Part shown: piece after piece, positions 16,112-24,782 of the stretch | How the letters are laid out: each line of letters opens with the position of its first letter | Position numbering within the stretch: position 1 is the stretch's first letter | DNA from: JAVKLU01 sp031538895 | GTDB lineage: Bacteria; Pseudomonadota; Gammaproteobacteria; Burkholderiales; Burkholderiaceae | Reading direction: 5' to 3' | NCBI GenBank assembly: GCA_031538895.1 | Contig: JAVKLU010000055.1 | Coordinates: 1 to 44,617 of the forward strand | Length of the DNA stretch: 44,617 nt | The notes under the pieces: generated by a model | Told to the model about the DNA's origin: nothing | The model's input: only the letters and a program-made list of their open reading frames with translations | The model's database searches: none | Position numbers and translations under genes: made by a program

Positions 16112-17938
16112 TTACCCGCGGTCCCATTCCATCAATACCCAGCCACGGACGCTGTTAATAAACCAGATTTTGTCCGCGCGGGTTAAATCGTTTTGCGTCA
16201 ATTCTTGTTCGTGCACATTGCCACTGGCTAATACCGCCGCGCGAAAAGTCCCTGCCAATAACCCGCTCGACAAAGGTGGCGTCAATAACTTGCCCGCCAA
16301 TTCGATCACCAAATTGCCCTTGGTAAATTCAGTTAAAGCGCCAGCTTGATTAAATAACAAGGTATCAAAATGTGGCGCATCAAGCCGATGATGCTGTTGA
16401 TACACCGCGCGTGCGGTCGTTTTGTAATGCAAAAACTCATCACTGGCATCAATCGCACAACGGGCTAAAGTAAATTTAGGACAACACAGTTTTGCCGGCA
16501 GCGGTTTGACTTCAATAGACACTCGCCCTTTGACGTTTAACAAAATTCGCACCATGGCAGGCGCGTTTTTTTGGGGCGACTTCGCCACCGCATCGACTAT
16601 CATTTTGACGATCTGATCCTCGCTCTGATCAGGCCAAGGATAGCCAAAATGCGCCGCACTATCGCGCCAACGCGCCCAATGCGCTTGCCATAAATCAATT
16701 TTTCCATTTTCGTAACGCACTGTTTCCAACACCGAAAATGGCTGGTGCGCGCGCGCCAAAAATCGCGTCTTATAACGCCACTCTTGCCACTCATCCTGCG
16801 GATTGGCATCCCAGGTCAATCCACTGCCCACCCCACAGCGCGCGTTATTACCCTGAATCGTCACGGTTCGAATCGCGACGCTAAAGGTTGCACGGATTGC
16901 TTTTGTCGATGAACGGTCGGGACGCACCACACCGATCGCGCCACAATAGACGCCACGAGGCGATTGTTCATATTGATGAATCAACTCTATCGCTTTAATT
17001 TTAGGCGCGCCAGTAATCGATCCACAGGGAAACAAGGCAGCAAAAATATCGCCTAAACCCACGCGGTCCCGCGTTTTCGCATGCACTGTCGAGGTCATTT
17101 GCCACACGGTCGGCAGTCCTTGTATCGCAAAAGCATCCGACACACTCACCTCACCGGCAATGCGCGATAAATCATTGCGCAACAAATCCACAATCATTAA
17201 ATTTTCAGCGCGCTCTTTGGCGCTGTTGCGTAAATTTTCTCGCGATTGCGTATCAAGTAACTCATCCGCGTAACGCGGCGCAGTCCCCTTCATCGGCTGT
17301 GTCACGATGTGACCATTCCTACTATTCCAATCAAAAAAAAGTTCTGGCGAAACGCTCGCAATATGATGATCACCGCAATTCAAATACGCGCAATAGGCTT
17401 GCGGTTGCGCAGGTTTTAACGCGGTAAAAAAAGATTCGGCGTCACCGCTAAATTGACTGTGCGCTGGCGCAGTAAAGTTGACTTGATAACACGCACCTTC
17501 ACCAAAACGATCGTGTAAGGCATTCGCATGCTGTGTAAATTCAGTCTCTGAAATTCCCATTTGCCAAGGACTGACAAAAAAATCAGCAATCTCGCGATCG
17601 TCATTTTCAGGATAATTTTGCGCAGTGGCAAACACCCCAAAATAGGCATAGGGTTGATTGGATAAATTCGCTTGATGCGTTTGATATGCCGGATCAAATG
17701 CGGCAGCGGCTTCGTAGGCCACATAACCGACGCACCAATAACCCTCACGTGCGTAATCTTGTATTTTTTCTAATAGGGGCGCAATATCTGATAACTGATC
17801 GGCGCGTAAAACAGCGATCGGATGATCAAAACTCGCGCGCTCGCGCACAGATTCAATCGGCGATTTAGCCTCTGATCTTGCGCGATAAGGAGAATCATAA
17901 GGAAAGTCAATATAAGGAAAGTCAATCAGTGCCCGCAT
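16112..17938 (-). CDS. pabB-pabC: Aminodeoxychorismate synthase component I fused to aminodeoxychorismate lyase
   Basis: The 608-residue protein joins two steps of p-aminobenzoate synthesis for folate. The N-terminal two-thirds is the chorismate-binding domain: YQVNFTAPAHSQF, ASVSPELFFDW, TQPMKGTAPR, and GSITGAPKIKAIELIHQYE. The last 200 residues are a class IV aminotransferase (FSVLETVRYENGKIDLWQAH; the FKTTARAVYQQHH-like segment reads HYKTTARAVYQQHH and holds the PLP lysine; LTEFTKGNLVIE). The fusion is a known arrangement in proteobacteria. The ATG at 17936-17938 is chosen because GGAG lies 7 bases upstream. The first residues carry a 15-bp duplication encoding IDFPY twice. It follows mutT by 12 bases and is probably the last gene of the hemJ-mutT-pabBC run. 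Confidence 0.93.
   Translation of the reverse strand: MRALIDFPYIDFPYDSPYRARSEAKSPIESVRERASFDHPIAVLRADQLSDIAPLLEKIQDYAREGYWCVGYVAYEAAAAFDPAYQTHQANLSNQPYAYFGVFATAQNYPENDDREIADFFVSPWQMGISETEFTQHANALHDRFGEGACYQVNFTAPAHSQFSGDAESFFTALKPAQPQAYCAYLNCGDHHIASVSPELFFDWNSRNGHIVTQPMKGTAPRYADELLDTQSRENLRNSAKERAENLMIVDLLRNDLSRIAGEVSVSDAFAIQGLPTVWQMTSTVHAKTRDRVGLGDIFAALFPCGSITGAPKIKAIELIHQYEQSPRGVYCGAIGVVRPDRSSTKAIRATFSVAIRTVTIQGNNARCGVGSGLTWDANPQDEWQEWRYKTRFLARAHQPFSVLETVRYENGKIDLWQAHWARWRDSAAHFGYPWPDQSEDQIVKMIVDAVAKSPQKNAPAMVRILLNVKGRVSIEVKPLPAKLCCPKFTLARCAIDASDEFLHYKTTARAVYQQHHRLDAPHFDTLLFNQAGALTEFTKGNLVIELAGKLLTPPLSSGLLAGTFRAAVLASGNVHEQELTQNDLTRADKIWFINSVRGWVLMEWDRG
17897..17926 (-). repeat. In-frame 15-bp tandem duplication at the pabB N-terminus
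   Basis: ATAAGGAAAGTCAAT occurs twice in a row (17897-17911, 17912-17926), preceded by a degenerate third copy (ATAAGGAGAATC at 17885-17896). On the minus strand it encodes IDFPY-IDFPY-DSPY at residues 4-17, before the conserved part of the enzyme starts. Confidence 0.9.
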
Positions 17939-17950
17939 GATGTACTCCAA

Positions 17951-18391
17951 TTAACTCAAGGCATTGATTGCGATCAAAAGCTCTAGCAGTAAGGGCAAGG
18001 TCGCAGGCAACACCGGCGTAACTTCGATCGGATTTTGCCAAGATAGGATTTGTCCTTCGCGTCCAAAAGGTTTGCCCGTCCATTTTTGACAGAAAAAAAT
18101 ATGCACCTCGAAAAATGCGTGCGGATAACGATGTTGCACGCTGCGCCACGGCGTCAACTCCACACAACGAACGCCCAACTCTTCGTACAGCTCGCGTTGC
18201 AAGGCCTCTTGCAAAGTTTCATTCACTTCGACTTTACCGCCGGGGAACTCCCAATAACCCTCATATGCTTTGCCATTAGGTCGTTGCGCCATCAATATCG
18301 GTCGCAATCCAGTGGAAGGAATGCCATCAATCAATAAATCACGCGGCGGCGCGATTAACACACCAGCAACCACCGCAATCGGATTAAGCAT
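17951..18391 (-). CDS. mutT: Nudix hydrolase, MutT-like (8-oxo-dGTP diphosphatase)
   Basis: The 146-residue protein holds a perfect Nudix box, GGKVEVNETLQEALQRELYE followed by ELGV (G-x5-E-x7-REUxEExGU) at about residues 50-73. KAYEGYWEFPGGKVE just before it is the MutT-type pattern for sanitising 8-oxo-dGTP. It lies 5 bases after hemJ and 12 bases before pabB. Substrate specificity among Nudix enzymes is not fixed by the box alone, but length and context favour MutT. Confidence 0.88.
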   Translation of the reverse strand: MLNPIAVVAGVLIAPPRDLLIDGIPSTGLRPILMAQRPNGKAYEGYWEFPGGKVEVNETLQEALQRELYEELGVRCVELTPWRSVQHRYPHAFFEVHIFFCQKWTGKPFGREGQILSWQNPIEVTPVLPATLPLLLELLIAINALS

Positions 18392-18396
18392 ATTTT

Positions 18397-18822
18397 TTAA
18401 AAGTTGGGCCGCACGATGACCAATATCAAGACGGCAAGCATGAACATCACCGGAATCTCATTAAATAAACGATAAAACCGTCCGCTACGATGATTGTGTC
18501 CGGCGACAAAGTGGCGATAAATCCTGGCGCAGTAATAGTGATAAAAAATGATCCCAAGCACCACAACCCACTTCGCATAAAGCCAGCTCTGGCCTTGTCC
18601 GATACCAATCCCCCACCACAACCACAAACCTGAAAGAACGGCGGGAATCGCCAAAATCGTCATAAAGCGCAATAGGCGTCGCGCCATCACAATTAAATGT
18701 TGGTGAACTTCGGGGTGCGTCGTCTCCGCAATATTGACAAAAATTCGCGGTAAATAAAACAGTCCGGCAAACCATGAAGTCACAAACAGCAGATGTATGA
18801 TTTTGACGATTAAATAATCCAT
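18397..18822 (-). CDS. hemJ: HemJ-type protoporphyrinogen IX oxidase
   Basis: This 141-residue protein has four hydrophobic segments and the conserved HemJ positions: IIHLLFVTSWFAGLFYLPR with the first-helix His (about residue 10), WLYAKWVVVLGIIFYHYY in the middle, and RLFNEIPVMFML near the end. HemJ oxidises protoporphyrinogen IX to protoporphyrin IX in the inner membrane and is the usual enzyme where HemG/HemY are missing. It lies 34 bases downstream of fur on the same strand, so iron-linked control would make sense, but no operator is visible. Confidence 0.9.
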   Translation of the reverse strand: MDYLIVKIIHLLFVTSWFAGLFYLPRIFVNIAETTHPEVHQHLIVMARRLLRFMTILAIPAVLSGLWLWWGIGIGQGQSWLYAKWVVVLGIIFYHYYCARIYRHFVAGHNHRSGRFYRLFNEIPVMFMLAVLILVIVRPNF

Positions 18823-18856
18823 AGCAGGAAAAGATAAAGATGCGCCGGCGCACGTT

Positions 18857-19324
18857 TTAGCGCGTCTTATTTACGTGACGACTTTTTTTATGCGCGCAAT
18901 TGTCTCGAACGCAGTGTGCAAATATCGTAGTGGAATGCTCCAAAATTTCAAATCCATGCTCTTGCGCGATCACGCGCTGGCATTGAGCAATGTGCTGGTC
19001 AGAAAATTCGGTTACGGCATTGCAATCCAGACAAATCAAATGATCGTGACTCGTACCATCGTTTAATTCGTAATACGCTTTTTCAGGATCAAAACTGCGC
19101 CGCAACAAAATTCCCGCGCTTTCAAACTGCGTCAACACACGATATACCGTCGCGATACCGATGTTATTTTTTTCTTCGAGCAGTGCGCGATACACGTCTT
19201 CAGCGGTAAGGTGACGCATTTTGCTGTTTTGGAATAACTCTAAAATTCGCGTCCGTGGCGCGGTGACTTTAAGTCCCAGTGCTTTGATTTCATCGGAGGG
19301 CGAAGTCGGCAACGTTGTCGTCAT
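18857..19324 (-). CDS. fur: Ferric uptake regulator Fur
   Basis: The protein of about 155 residues is a Fur-family repressor. The winged helix shows LKVTAPRTRILELFQNS and GIATVYRVLTQFESAGIL (recognition helix TVYR). The dimerisation part has the metal ligands SHDHLICLDC and a late AHCVRDNCAHKK cysteine pair. The match to Fur rather than Zur or PerR is based on length and the HDHLICLDC motif. The ATG at 19322-19324 is preferred over a TTG five codons upstream. It lies between the SPOR protein and hemJ on the minus strand. Confidence 0.92.
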   Translation of the reverse strand: MTTTLPTSPSDEIKALGLKVTAPRTRILELFQNSKMRHLTAEDVYRALLEEKNNIGIATVYRVLTQFESAGILLRRSFDPEKAYYELNDGTSHDHLICLDCNAVTEFSDQHIAQCQRVIAQEHGFEILEHSTTIFAHCVRDNCAHKKSRHVNKTR

Positions 19325-19345
19325 ATCAGTCTCGATCAATGAGTA

Positions 19346-20233
19346 TTAGGGGCACGGGCGCACGTTTGCCTTGCGTAATTTTTTTACCGTCGCTTTTAAT
19401 TGTTGGCTTTGTGTCGCGTTCAAACCGTTCAAATCAAAATTCACTTCGTTTACGCCAGTAGCGCTGATCTTGCCTTTAATCCCCACATTAGCCAAACGTT
19501 TTTGACCGGCTTGTGCCGCTTCTTTTTGAGTAAAGCTCCCCAAAATAATTTGCCAGGGTGCGCCACTACTTAACTGCGCGTAGGATGCTTTCGATTTTAA
19601 TTTTTGCAATTCTTGTTGCGCTAATTTTTGCGTTTTATACGGGCCGACAAAAATCACAAAGTGCTCACTCTTTTTTCCAAGGACTGTTTTGGCGTAGGTC
19701 TTGAGTTTCAATTTTTGCAAAATTTGCTGAAAAGGTTTGGTTTCATTAGCGGCAAAAGCCCCCACGCGCAAACAACTGTTCTTCCCATCCGCAACTGGAT
19801 TGTGATCACGCGCAATATTTTTTACTACGACGGTCTTATTGACGGGGCGTGCGGGTGCGACGGGGGTCACGGTTGCGGGTGCGGGGGCTGTCGAAGGTAC
19901 CGCCGGTGCCGCAGCCAGCGCTCTGGATGGATCGACAGCGCTTGGGGCATCTTTCATTAGTTTGGGCACCACAACCACCGGTGTAAGTGGCGGCGCCTCA
20001 GTACTTGTGAGGGGAGGTGGAACCGCAACGGTTTCCACACCCACTGTGGCGCTATTGGGCATTGCGGTGACAGGGGGAATGCTTGCGTTAGCCAATACGG
20101 TAATTTTGTCGGCGTTAAATTCACGGCGCAAGCGATCTGGTTCGCGCTGACTCAAATCCGAGTTCGCGTATAGCCACAGCCAAAACGCCATATTGGCAAG
20201 TGCTAAAAAAATAATCCAGAAACGTATCTTCAT
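19346..20233 (-). CDS. SPOR-domain inner-membrane protein
   Basis: The 295-residue protein has a short cytoplasmic start, one membrane anchor (FWIIFLALANMAFWLWLYA, residues 5-23), a Pro/Ala/Val-rich linker to about residue 150, and a C-terminal part with two SPOR-like units (LRVGAFAANETKPFQQIL and WQIILGSFTQKEAAQAGQ). SPOR domains bind denuded peptidoglycan glycans at the division site. The gene directly follows coaX (34-base gap), a pairing common in betaproteobacteria. A role in envelope or septal functions is a family inference. Confidence 0.85.
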   Translation of the reverse strand: MKIRFWIIFLALANMAFWLWLYANSDLSQREPDRLRREFNADKITVLANASIPPVTAMPNSATVGVETVAVPPPLTSTEAPPLTPVVVVPKLMKDAPSAVDPSRALAAAPAVPSTAPAPATVTPVAPARPVNKTVVVKNIARDHNPVADGKNSCLRVGAFAANETKPFQQILQKLKLKTYAKTVLGKKSEHFVIFVGPYKTQKLAQQELQKLKSKASYAQLSSGAPWQIILGSFTQKEAAQAGQKRLANVGIKGKISATGVNEVNFDLNGLNATQSQQLKATVKKLRKANVRPCP

Positions 20234-20267
20234 GATGTCTATTCAAGCAGAAATAAAAACACGCCAA

Positions 20268-21077
20268 CTACTTGGCAGAATCGTGTCCCGCATACACCGC
20301 CAAACCGATTAGGCACAGATTATCGCGATATTCACTCTGGCACACCGACTCTTGATTGTGCCACGCTTGCTGTAACAACTGACCAAATCCACCACTGATG
20401 ATTAGCGTCTGCGGCGACACGCGGCGACATAAATTTTCAATCACGCCCAAATGCGTCAACCAGGTTCCCGCCGTAAGCGCGTCCTCAGTTGTCTGAGGCC
20501 AATTAGTCAGCGACAGCAGCGCGCGCACCGATTCCTCTAACTGGTCCGACTCCTCAGTTTGCGCTTGCGATTGATCGGGCAATTGCGCCGTTTGATGCGC
20601 TAAAGCGCGTCGCATCAGTGCGATTCCAGGAATAATCACGCCGCCCATAAATTCAGGAATCGCCTCCCGACACCGCACCCAATCAAGCGTTGTCGCAGTG
20701 CCGGCACAGGCGACAAGATAAGACGCGCTCGTTTGATCCGCATGCGCCACCGCCAATGCTGCGGCAATACGATCCGAACCCAATTGAGGGGAATAATGAA
20801 TTTTTAATAAGCTGGCGGGAGCTCGCGTAAACCATTCGATCTTGCTGTTCGGCGCCAAATGCGTCAAAAGCCCGCTAAGCCTTTGTCCAAAAGCTTTGCT
20901 GGCGACATTGCTGATAATGATGCGCGTGGGCAATCTTGGCAAACTGCGCTGCTTTAAAAAATCAACATGGGTGACCGTAAAGACTTCGCCTAAGTCCACC
21001 TGCTGGTCTTTTGGCGTAACTTCGTAGTAAGTAAACTTTACGCGGCTGTTGCCGCTATCGATGAGTAAAATAGTCAT
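20268..21077 (-). CDS. coaX: Type III pantothenate kinase
   Basis: CoaX phosphorylates pantothenate, the first step of coenzyme A synthesis. The 269-residue protein has the ASKHA phosphate-1 motif LIDSGNSRVKF at the start, GSDRIAAALAVAHA and CAGTATTLDW in the middle, GGVIIPGIALMRRAL, and ISGGFGQLL near the end. The usual DxGN start (DSGNS here) is kept. In this clade coaX often follows birA, but here it follows dapF by 29 bases. Confidence 0.92.
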   Translation of the reverse strand: MTILLIDSGNSRVKFTYYEVTPKDQQVDLGEVFTVTHVDFLKQRSLPRLPTRIIISNVASKAFGQRLSGLLTHLAPNSKIEWFTRAPASLLKIHYSPQLGSDRIAAALAVAHADQTSASYLVACAGTATTLDWVRCREAIPEFMGGVIIPGIALMRRALAHQTAQLPDQSQAQTEESDQLEESVRALLSLTNWPQTTEDALTAGTWLTHLGVIENLCRRVSPQTLIISGGFGQLLQQAWHNQESVCQSEYRDNLCLIGLAVYAGHDSAK

Positions 21078-21106
21078 GTCAGGATAACCATATTAAGACC
21101 GCAATA

Positions 21107-22003
21107 TTAGGACAACCATTTTTGCTGCAATTCAATGCGCCCGTCAAAAACGATTACCGCGTCACCCGCCATCATCACCGGAGCAGCCGCGCCCGACCAC
21201 GTAATTCGCAGCGGCCCACCCCGTGTGTTTACCATCACCGGACTGTCTAACAGGCCTTGCGAAATTCCCGCCACGACGGCGGCGCACGCGCCACTACCGC
21301 AAGACAACGTCTCGCCCACACCCCGTTCAAATACGCGCAAATCAATCGCATGCCGATGGTGAATTTTCATAAACCCAAGATTCACCGCCGCAGGAAAGGC
21401 CGGATGTTTTTGCAGATGCTCACCCCATAGCGTTAATTCTGTAGTAGTGAACTGGTTTAACACCGCGACGGCGTGCGGATTGCCCATCGACAGCGTAAAA
21501 AATGACAAGGGGTTTACCCTTGAATCCTCATTCTTAATTATCCACAGGACGCCATCTGGCTGCGCCCCATCGGGGTTAAATGGAATTTCGCTGGGCGTAA
21601 AACGGGGCACGCCCATATTCACTTCTATCCAACCTGGCGTCGCGGCATCATCAAGTTCGGACAAGATCAAAATTCCGGCTTTGGTTCGCACGCGCACCGA
21701 TTTTTTCGCCGATAAATTTTTGCTCCGAAGAAAGCGCAAAAATGCGCGCGCGCCGTTACCGCACGTTTCGACTTCTTGCCCATCGGCATTAAAAATGCGG
21801 TACACAAAATCGGGGGTTTCAGGATCGTCACTTTTTGCCGCCTCAACCCACAGCAACTGATCAGCGCCGATGCCAAAGTAACGATTGCCCAGCGCCTGGC
21901 ACAGCGCGCGCGTAGGGACAATTGTTTGAGCAATCGCGTTAACCACAATAAAGTCATTGCCGTTACCGTGCATTTTGGTGAAGTGCAAAGTATTCATCGT
22001 CAT
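21107..22003 (-). CDS. dapF: Diaminopimelate epimerase
   Basis: DapF converts LL-DAP to meso-DAP for lysine and peptidoglycan. The protein has about 298 residues. Both catalytic cysteines are present: ETCGNGARAF (Cys near 81) and LSCGSGACAAV (Cys near 235). The MHGNGNDFIVV opening is diagnostic. Three start codons lie close together; the ATG at 22001-22003 overlaps the stop of the upstream acyltransferase gene (TGATG) and is the natural coupled start, although ATG at 21995-21997 is also possible. Confidence 0.96.
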   Translation of the reverse strand: MTMNTLHFTKMHGNGNDFIVVNAIAQTIVPTRALCQALGNRYFGIGADQLLWVEAAKSDDPETPDFVYRIFNADGQEVETCGNGARAFLRFLRSKNLSAKKSVRVRTKAGILILSELDDAATPGWIEVNMGVPRFTPSEIPFNPDGAQPDGVLWIIKNEDSRVNPLSFFTLSMGNPHAVAVLNQFTTTELTLWGEHLQKHPAFPAAVNLGFMKIHHRHAIDLRVFERGVGETLSCGSGACAAVVAGISQGLLDSPVMVNTRGGPLRITWSGAAAPVMMAGDAVIVFDGRIELQQKWLS

Positions 22004-22923
22004 CAATCGTAAAGAGAAGCTTGTCCTTCTGGCCGCGTTTTAAAACGCCGATGCGTCCATAAATACTGTTCTGGCCGCGTGTGAATCCACTGCTCTAATT
22101 CACGATTCAAACGCGTCGCCGTCACCAGTTCTGGCTCATCATCCGCGCCCAAATCCAAGGGGGTCAAGAGCTCGACCTTCCACCCCTGATAAGCGGGTAA
22201 ATACGCGGCAATCACGGGCACCACCACCGCGCCAGTTTGGCGCGCCATACGAATCGGCCCGGTTACGGTTGCCGCAGGGTTGTCAAAAAATGGCGCAAAC
22301 ACCGCGCCACGAATTCCAAAATCCATATCTGCGGACAGCGTCACCGCATGATGCGCTTTGATGTGTTGCAAAATCAGCCGAGGGCCTTCATCACGCGCGA
22401 CTAAAAAAGTGCCAAAACGACTGCGCCGCCGGGCTACAAAGCGATCAAACCACGGCTGCCGTTGGCGTTGATACACATTGACCACCGGCAAACCCAGATT
22501 CAATGCCAAGCCATACGAGGCCACCAGTAAACAAACAAAATGCGGAATCCAAAAAATAATCGGACGCTGCTCATGCACATTGTTGGCCGCACGAACCGCG
22601 CTCAAATCAATTTGCATTTTTTGGATTAAATAGCTACGCCGACTCCACCAAAAAATACTTTGCTCCAACATTGACCGCGCCGCGTAACGAAAATGAGCGC
22701 GCGTCAGTGCGTCAATCTCTACCGCTGATTTTTGCGGAAAACACAAGCGCAAATTCACCACGCAAATGTGGCGCCGCTTTTTCCCCAAGTGATATGCCAC
22801 GACACCCAAAGCTTCGCCCAGCCGCGCCAGCATCGGGTAGGGCAAAAAACTGAATAGCCAACTCAAAAAGGGCAGGGTAAACATACCAAAATTTTTGAAC
22901 AATTTAAGACTGATTTTGAGCAT
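22003..22923 (-). CDS. LpxL/HtrB-type acyltransferase paralogue with altered catalytic motif
   Basis: This protein of about 306 residues belongs to the lysophospholipid-acyltransferase-like family of late lipid A acyltransferases. It has an N-terminal membrane segment (FTLPFLSWLFSFLPYPML), KKRRHICVVNLRLCFP and a C-terminal QYLWTHRRFKTRPEG, all typical. In the HX4(D/E) catalytic box, however, the sequence is PHFVCLLVA: His128 is kept and the acid position is Leu133. I checked this on the DNA and it is not a frameshift. The enzyme may be inactive or altered. The start at 22921-22923 (MLKISLKLF) overlaps the preceding acyltransferase by 20 bases; a longer start would extend deeper into it. Confidence 0.82.
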   Translation of the reverse strand: MLKISLKLFKNFGMFTLPFLSWLFSFLPYPMLARLGEALGVVAYHLGKKRRHICVVNLRLCFPQKSAVEIDALTRAHFRYAARSMLEQSIFWWSRRSYLIQKMQIDLSAVRAANNVHEQRPIIFWIPHFVCLLVASYGLALNLGLPVVNVYQRQRQPWFDRFVARRRSRFGTFLVARDEGPRLILQHIKAHHAVTLSADMDFGIRGAVFAPFFDNPAATVTGPIRMARQTGAVVVPVIAAYLPAYQGWKVELLTPLDLGADDEPELVTATRLNRELEQWIHTRPEQYLWTHRRFKTRPEGQASLYD

Positions 22924-23755
22924 CGGACGCGACTGGTGCATCGCCTTTATAACGGTTATACGACCAGTTGTACTGCTCGGGTGCGCGCGCAATTAAATAC
23001 TCCATCGCGGCATTGCAACGCCTCGCCTGCTCATGCGCGTGATCAGTTTGCGCAATCGCAAAGGTGTCGGGTAAGAAGGTACATTCAAATCCGCTCGGAC
23101 TGCGCACCACTGCCGCCAAAATAATCACCGCACCGGTGCTGTGCGCCAGCTTGCCCGCCAAAGTCATGGTATACGCAGTGTGTCCAAAAAAATTAACCCA
23201 CACGCCCAAACCCTCTTGCGGCACTTGATCAGGCAAGACACAGCTAAGGGCGCGATTGCGCAAACTGCGCAAAAGTGAACGCACGCCTTGCGCGTTCGCC
23301 GGAACTTGCAACAAAAAATCACCGCCACGTCCGGCATCAATGATTGTTTGCATCATGGCTTTTTTGGCGGGACGAAACAGTGCCGTCAAAACCGTTTGAT
23401 TGGCGGCGCAGACGGTTCCAATAATTTCAAACCCGCCCAAATGCGGCGTCAAAATTAATACGCCCTGACCTTGTTCACGCGCTTGTTCGATCAATTCCCA
23501 ACCCTGCACCCGCACTTTTCGCATGACGAATTGGGTGGAATTAAACCAAATCCACGCGATTTCAAATGCCGCGCGACCCGCATGGCATAGGGCGCTGATG
23601 AAATGCCGTTCATAACCCGCGTAAGCCAAATGGGTTCGGGTCCGTTGTCGATAGCGCGGACTCAATACCGCAACCAGCAATCCCAAACCCGCGCCCAAAC
23701 GATACAACACGCCGTAGGGCAAACGCGCAACAAGACGATAGAAAAAAAGTAACAC
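22904..23755 (-). CDS. Lipid A biosynthesis acyltransferase (LpxL/HtrB family)
   Basis: This 283-residue protein is the canonical partner of the preceding-listed paralogue. It has an N-terminal hydrophobic anchor, RYRQRTRTHLAYAG, an intact HX4E motif in TPHLGGFEIIG (His105, Glu110), VLPDQVPQEGLGVWVNFFG (substrate pocket) and QYNWSYNRYKG near the end. It would transfer a secondary acyl chain to the lipid A precursor on the inner membrane face. The start is a GTG at 23753-23755; no ATG fits better. It heads the run acyltransferase-acyltransferase-dapF-coaX-SPOR. Confidence 0.88.
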   Translation of the reverse strand: MLLFFYRLVARLPYGVLYRLGAGLGLLVAVLSPRYRQRTRTHLAYAGYERHFISALCHAGRAAFEIAWIWFNSTQFVMRKVRVQGWELIEQAREQGQGVLILTPHLGGFEIIGTVCAANQTVLTALFRPAKKAMMQTIIDAGRGGDFLLQVPANAQGVRSLLRSLRNRALSCVLPDQVPQEGLGVWVNFFGHTAYTMTLAGKLAHSTGAVIILAAVVRSPSGFECTFLPDTFAIAQTDHAHEQARRCNAAMEYLIARAPEQYNWSYNRYKGDAPVASDAQNQS

Positions 23756-23897
23756 GATTAAATATCCACCTTAAAATGTTCCACTGCTTCTGGGCCACTG
23801 ACATCATCCCTAAACGCTCTAAGAGATAATTGCCGGCCTTTGTTTACGCCTTACCTATCTTACCTACCCGACCTTTACTTAAGCTTCAGGACTGATT

Positions 23898-24662
23898 ATG
23901 TCAATTTTGCATCAACCCTCTCCACCCGCAGGCCAAGCGCCGTTTATTTGTGTGCCGATCATGACGGCAAACCTCAGCGCGCTGGGCGTACAACTATCGC
24001 AGATTGTGCCGCACGCGCCCGATATGTTGGAATTTCGGGTTGATTTTATGTTGGAGATCAGCCCTCTCACGACGCTGGCGGCGATTGATTTAATTCGCGC
24101 TTACGCACCTACCATCCCTTTGATCGTGTCATTCCGTTCACCCAATCAAGGTGGGCAAGTCACCTCGCTGAAAGCCGATGGCGTCTTTGCGCTGCTCGCC
24201 GATATTTGCGTACACGGTAAAACCAGTTATATCGATTACGAAATCCAACATTCTGACAACGAAATTAAGTTGTTACGTCACTTGAGTGAAAAACATCAAG
24301 TCGGTTTGATTTTGTCACACCACGATTTTGCGCAAACACCTTCCGATGAGGCGCTACGTGAACTGACCATCAAAGCCTATGAGCAAGGCGCCGATGTGAT
24401 CAAACTCGCGCTTATGCCACAATCGGCCTCTGACGTTTTGCGGATTTTGAATTTAAGTGCCGAATGGCGGCGACATTTGGATATTGCCTTGATCACTATC
24501 GCGATGGGTGAGTTGGGTGCGTTCTCTCGCTTAATCGGTGGTCACTACGGTTCGTGTGTCTCGTTTGCCAGTGTGGATGGAAAAGCCTCGGCGCCGGGGC
24601 AGTGGTCAATTGAAGAAACCCGCGCGGCCTGTCATTTGCTGTACAAAACGCCGCCGATTTAA
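23898..24662 (+). CDS. aroD: Type I 3-dehydroquinate dehydratase
   Basis: AroD removes water from 3-dehydroquinate in the shikimate pathway through a Schiff base. The 254-residue protein contains LEFRVDFML, the catalytic His in LILSHHDFAQTP (about residue 143), the Schiff-base Lys in VIKLALMPQ (about 169) and the closing FASVDGKASAPGQWS. Many betaproteobacteria rely on the unrelated type II enzyme (AroQ), so the type I form is mildly noteworthy. A CAGGA sequence is placed correctly before the ATG. It is divergent from the acyltransferase genes and is followed by a tRNA gene. Confidence 0.94.
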   Translation: MSILHQPSPPAGQAPFICVPIMTANLSALGVQLSQIVPHAPDMLEFRVDFMLEISPLTTLAAIDLIRAYAPTIPLIVSFRSPNQGGQVTSLKADGVFALLADICVHGKTSYIDYEIQHSDNEIKLLRHLSEKHQVGLILSHHDFAQTPSDEALRELTIKAYEQGADVIKLALMPQSASDVLRILNLSAEWRRHLDIALITIAMGELGAFSRLIGGHYGSCVSFASVDGKASAPGQWSIEETRAACHLLYKTPPI

Positions 24663-24687
24663 ATTCTACATTCGCAGTCACTCATTT

Positions 24688-24764
<77 letters not shown>

Positions 24765-24782
24765 GATTTTCACGCGCATCGC

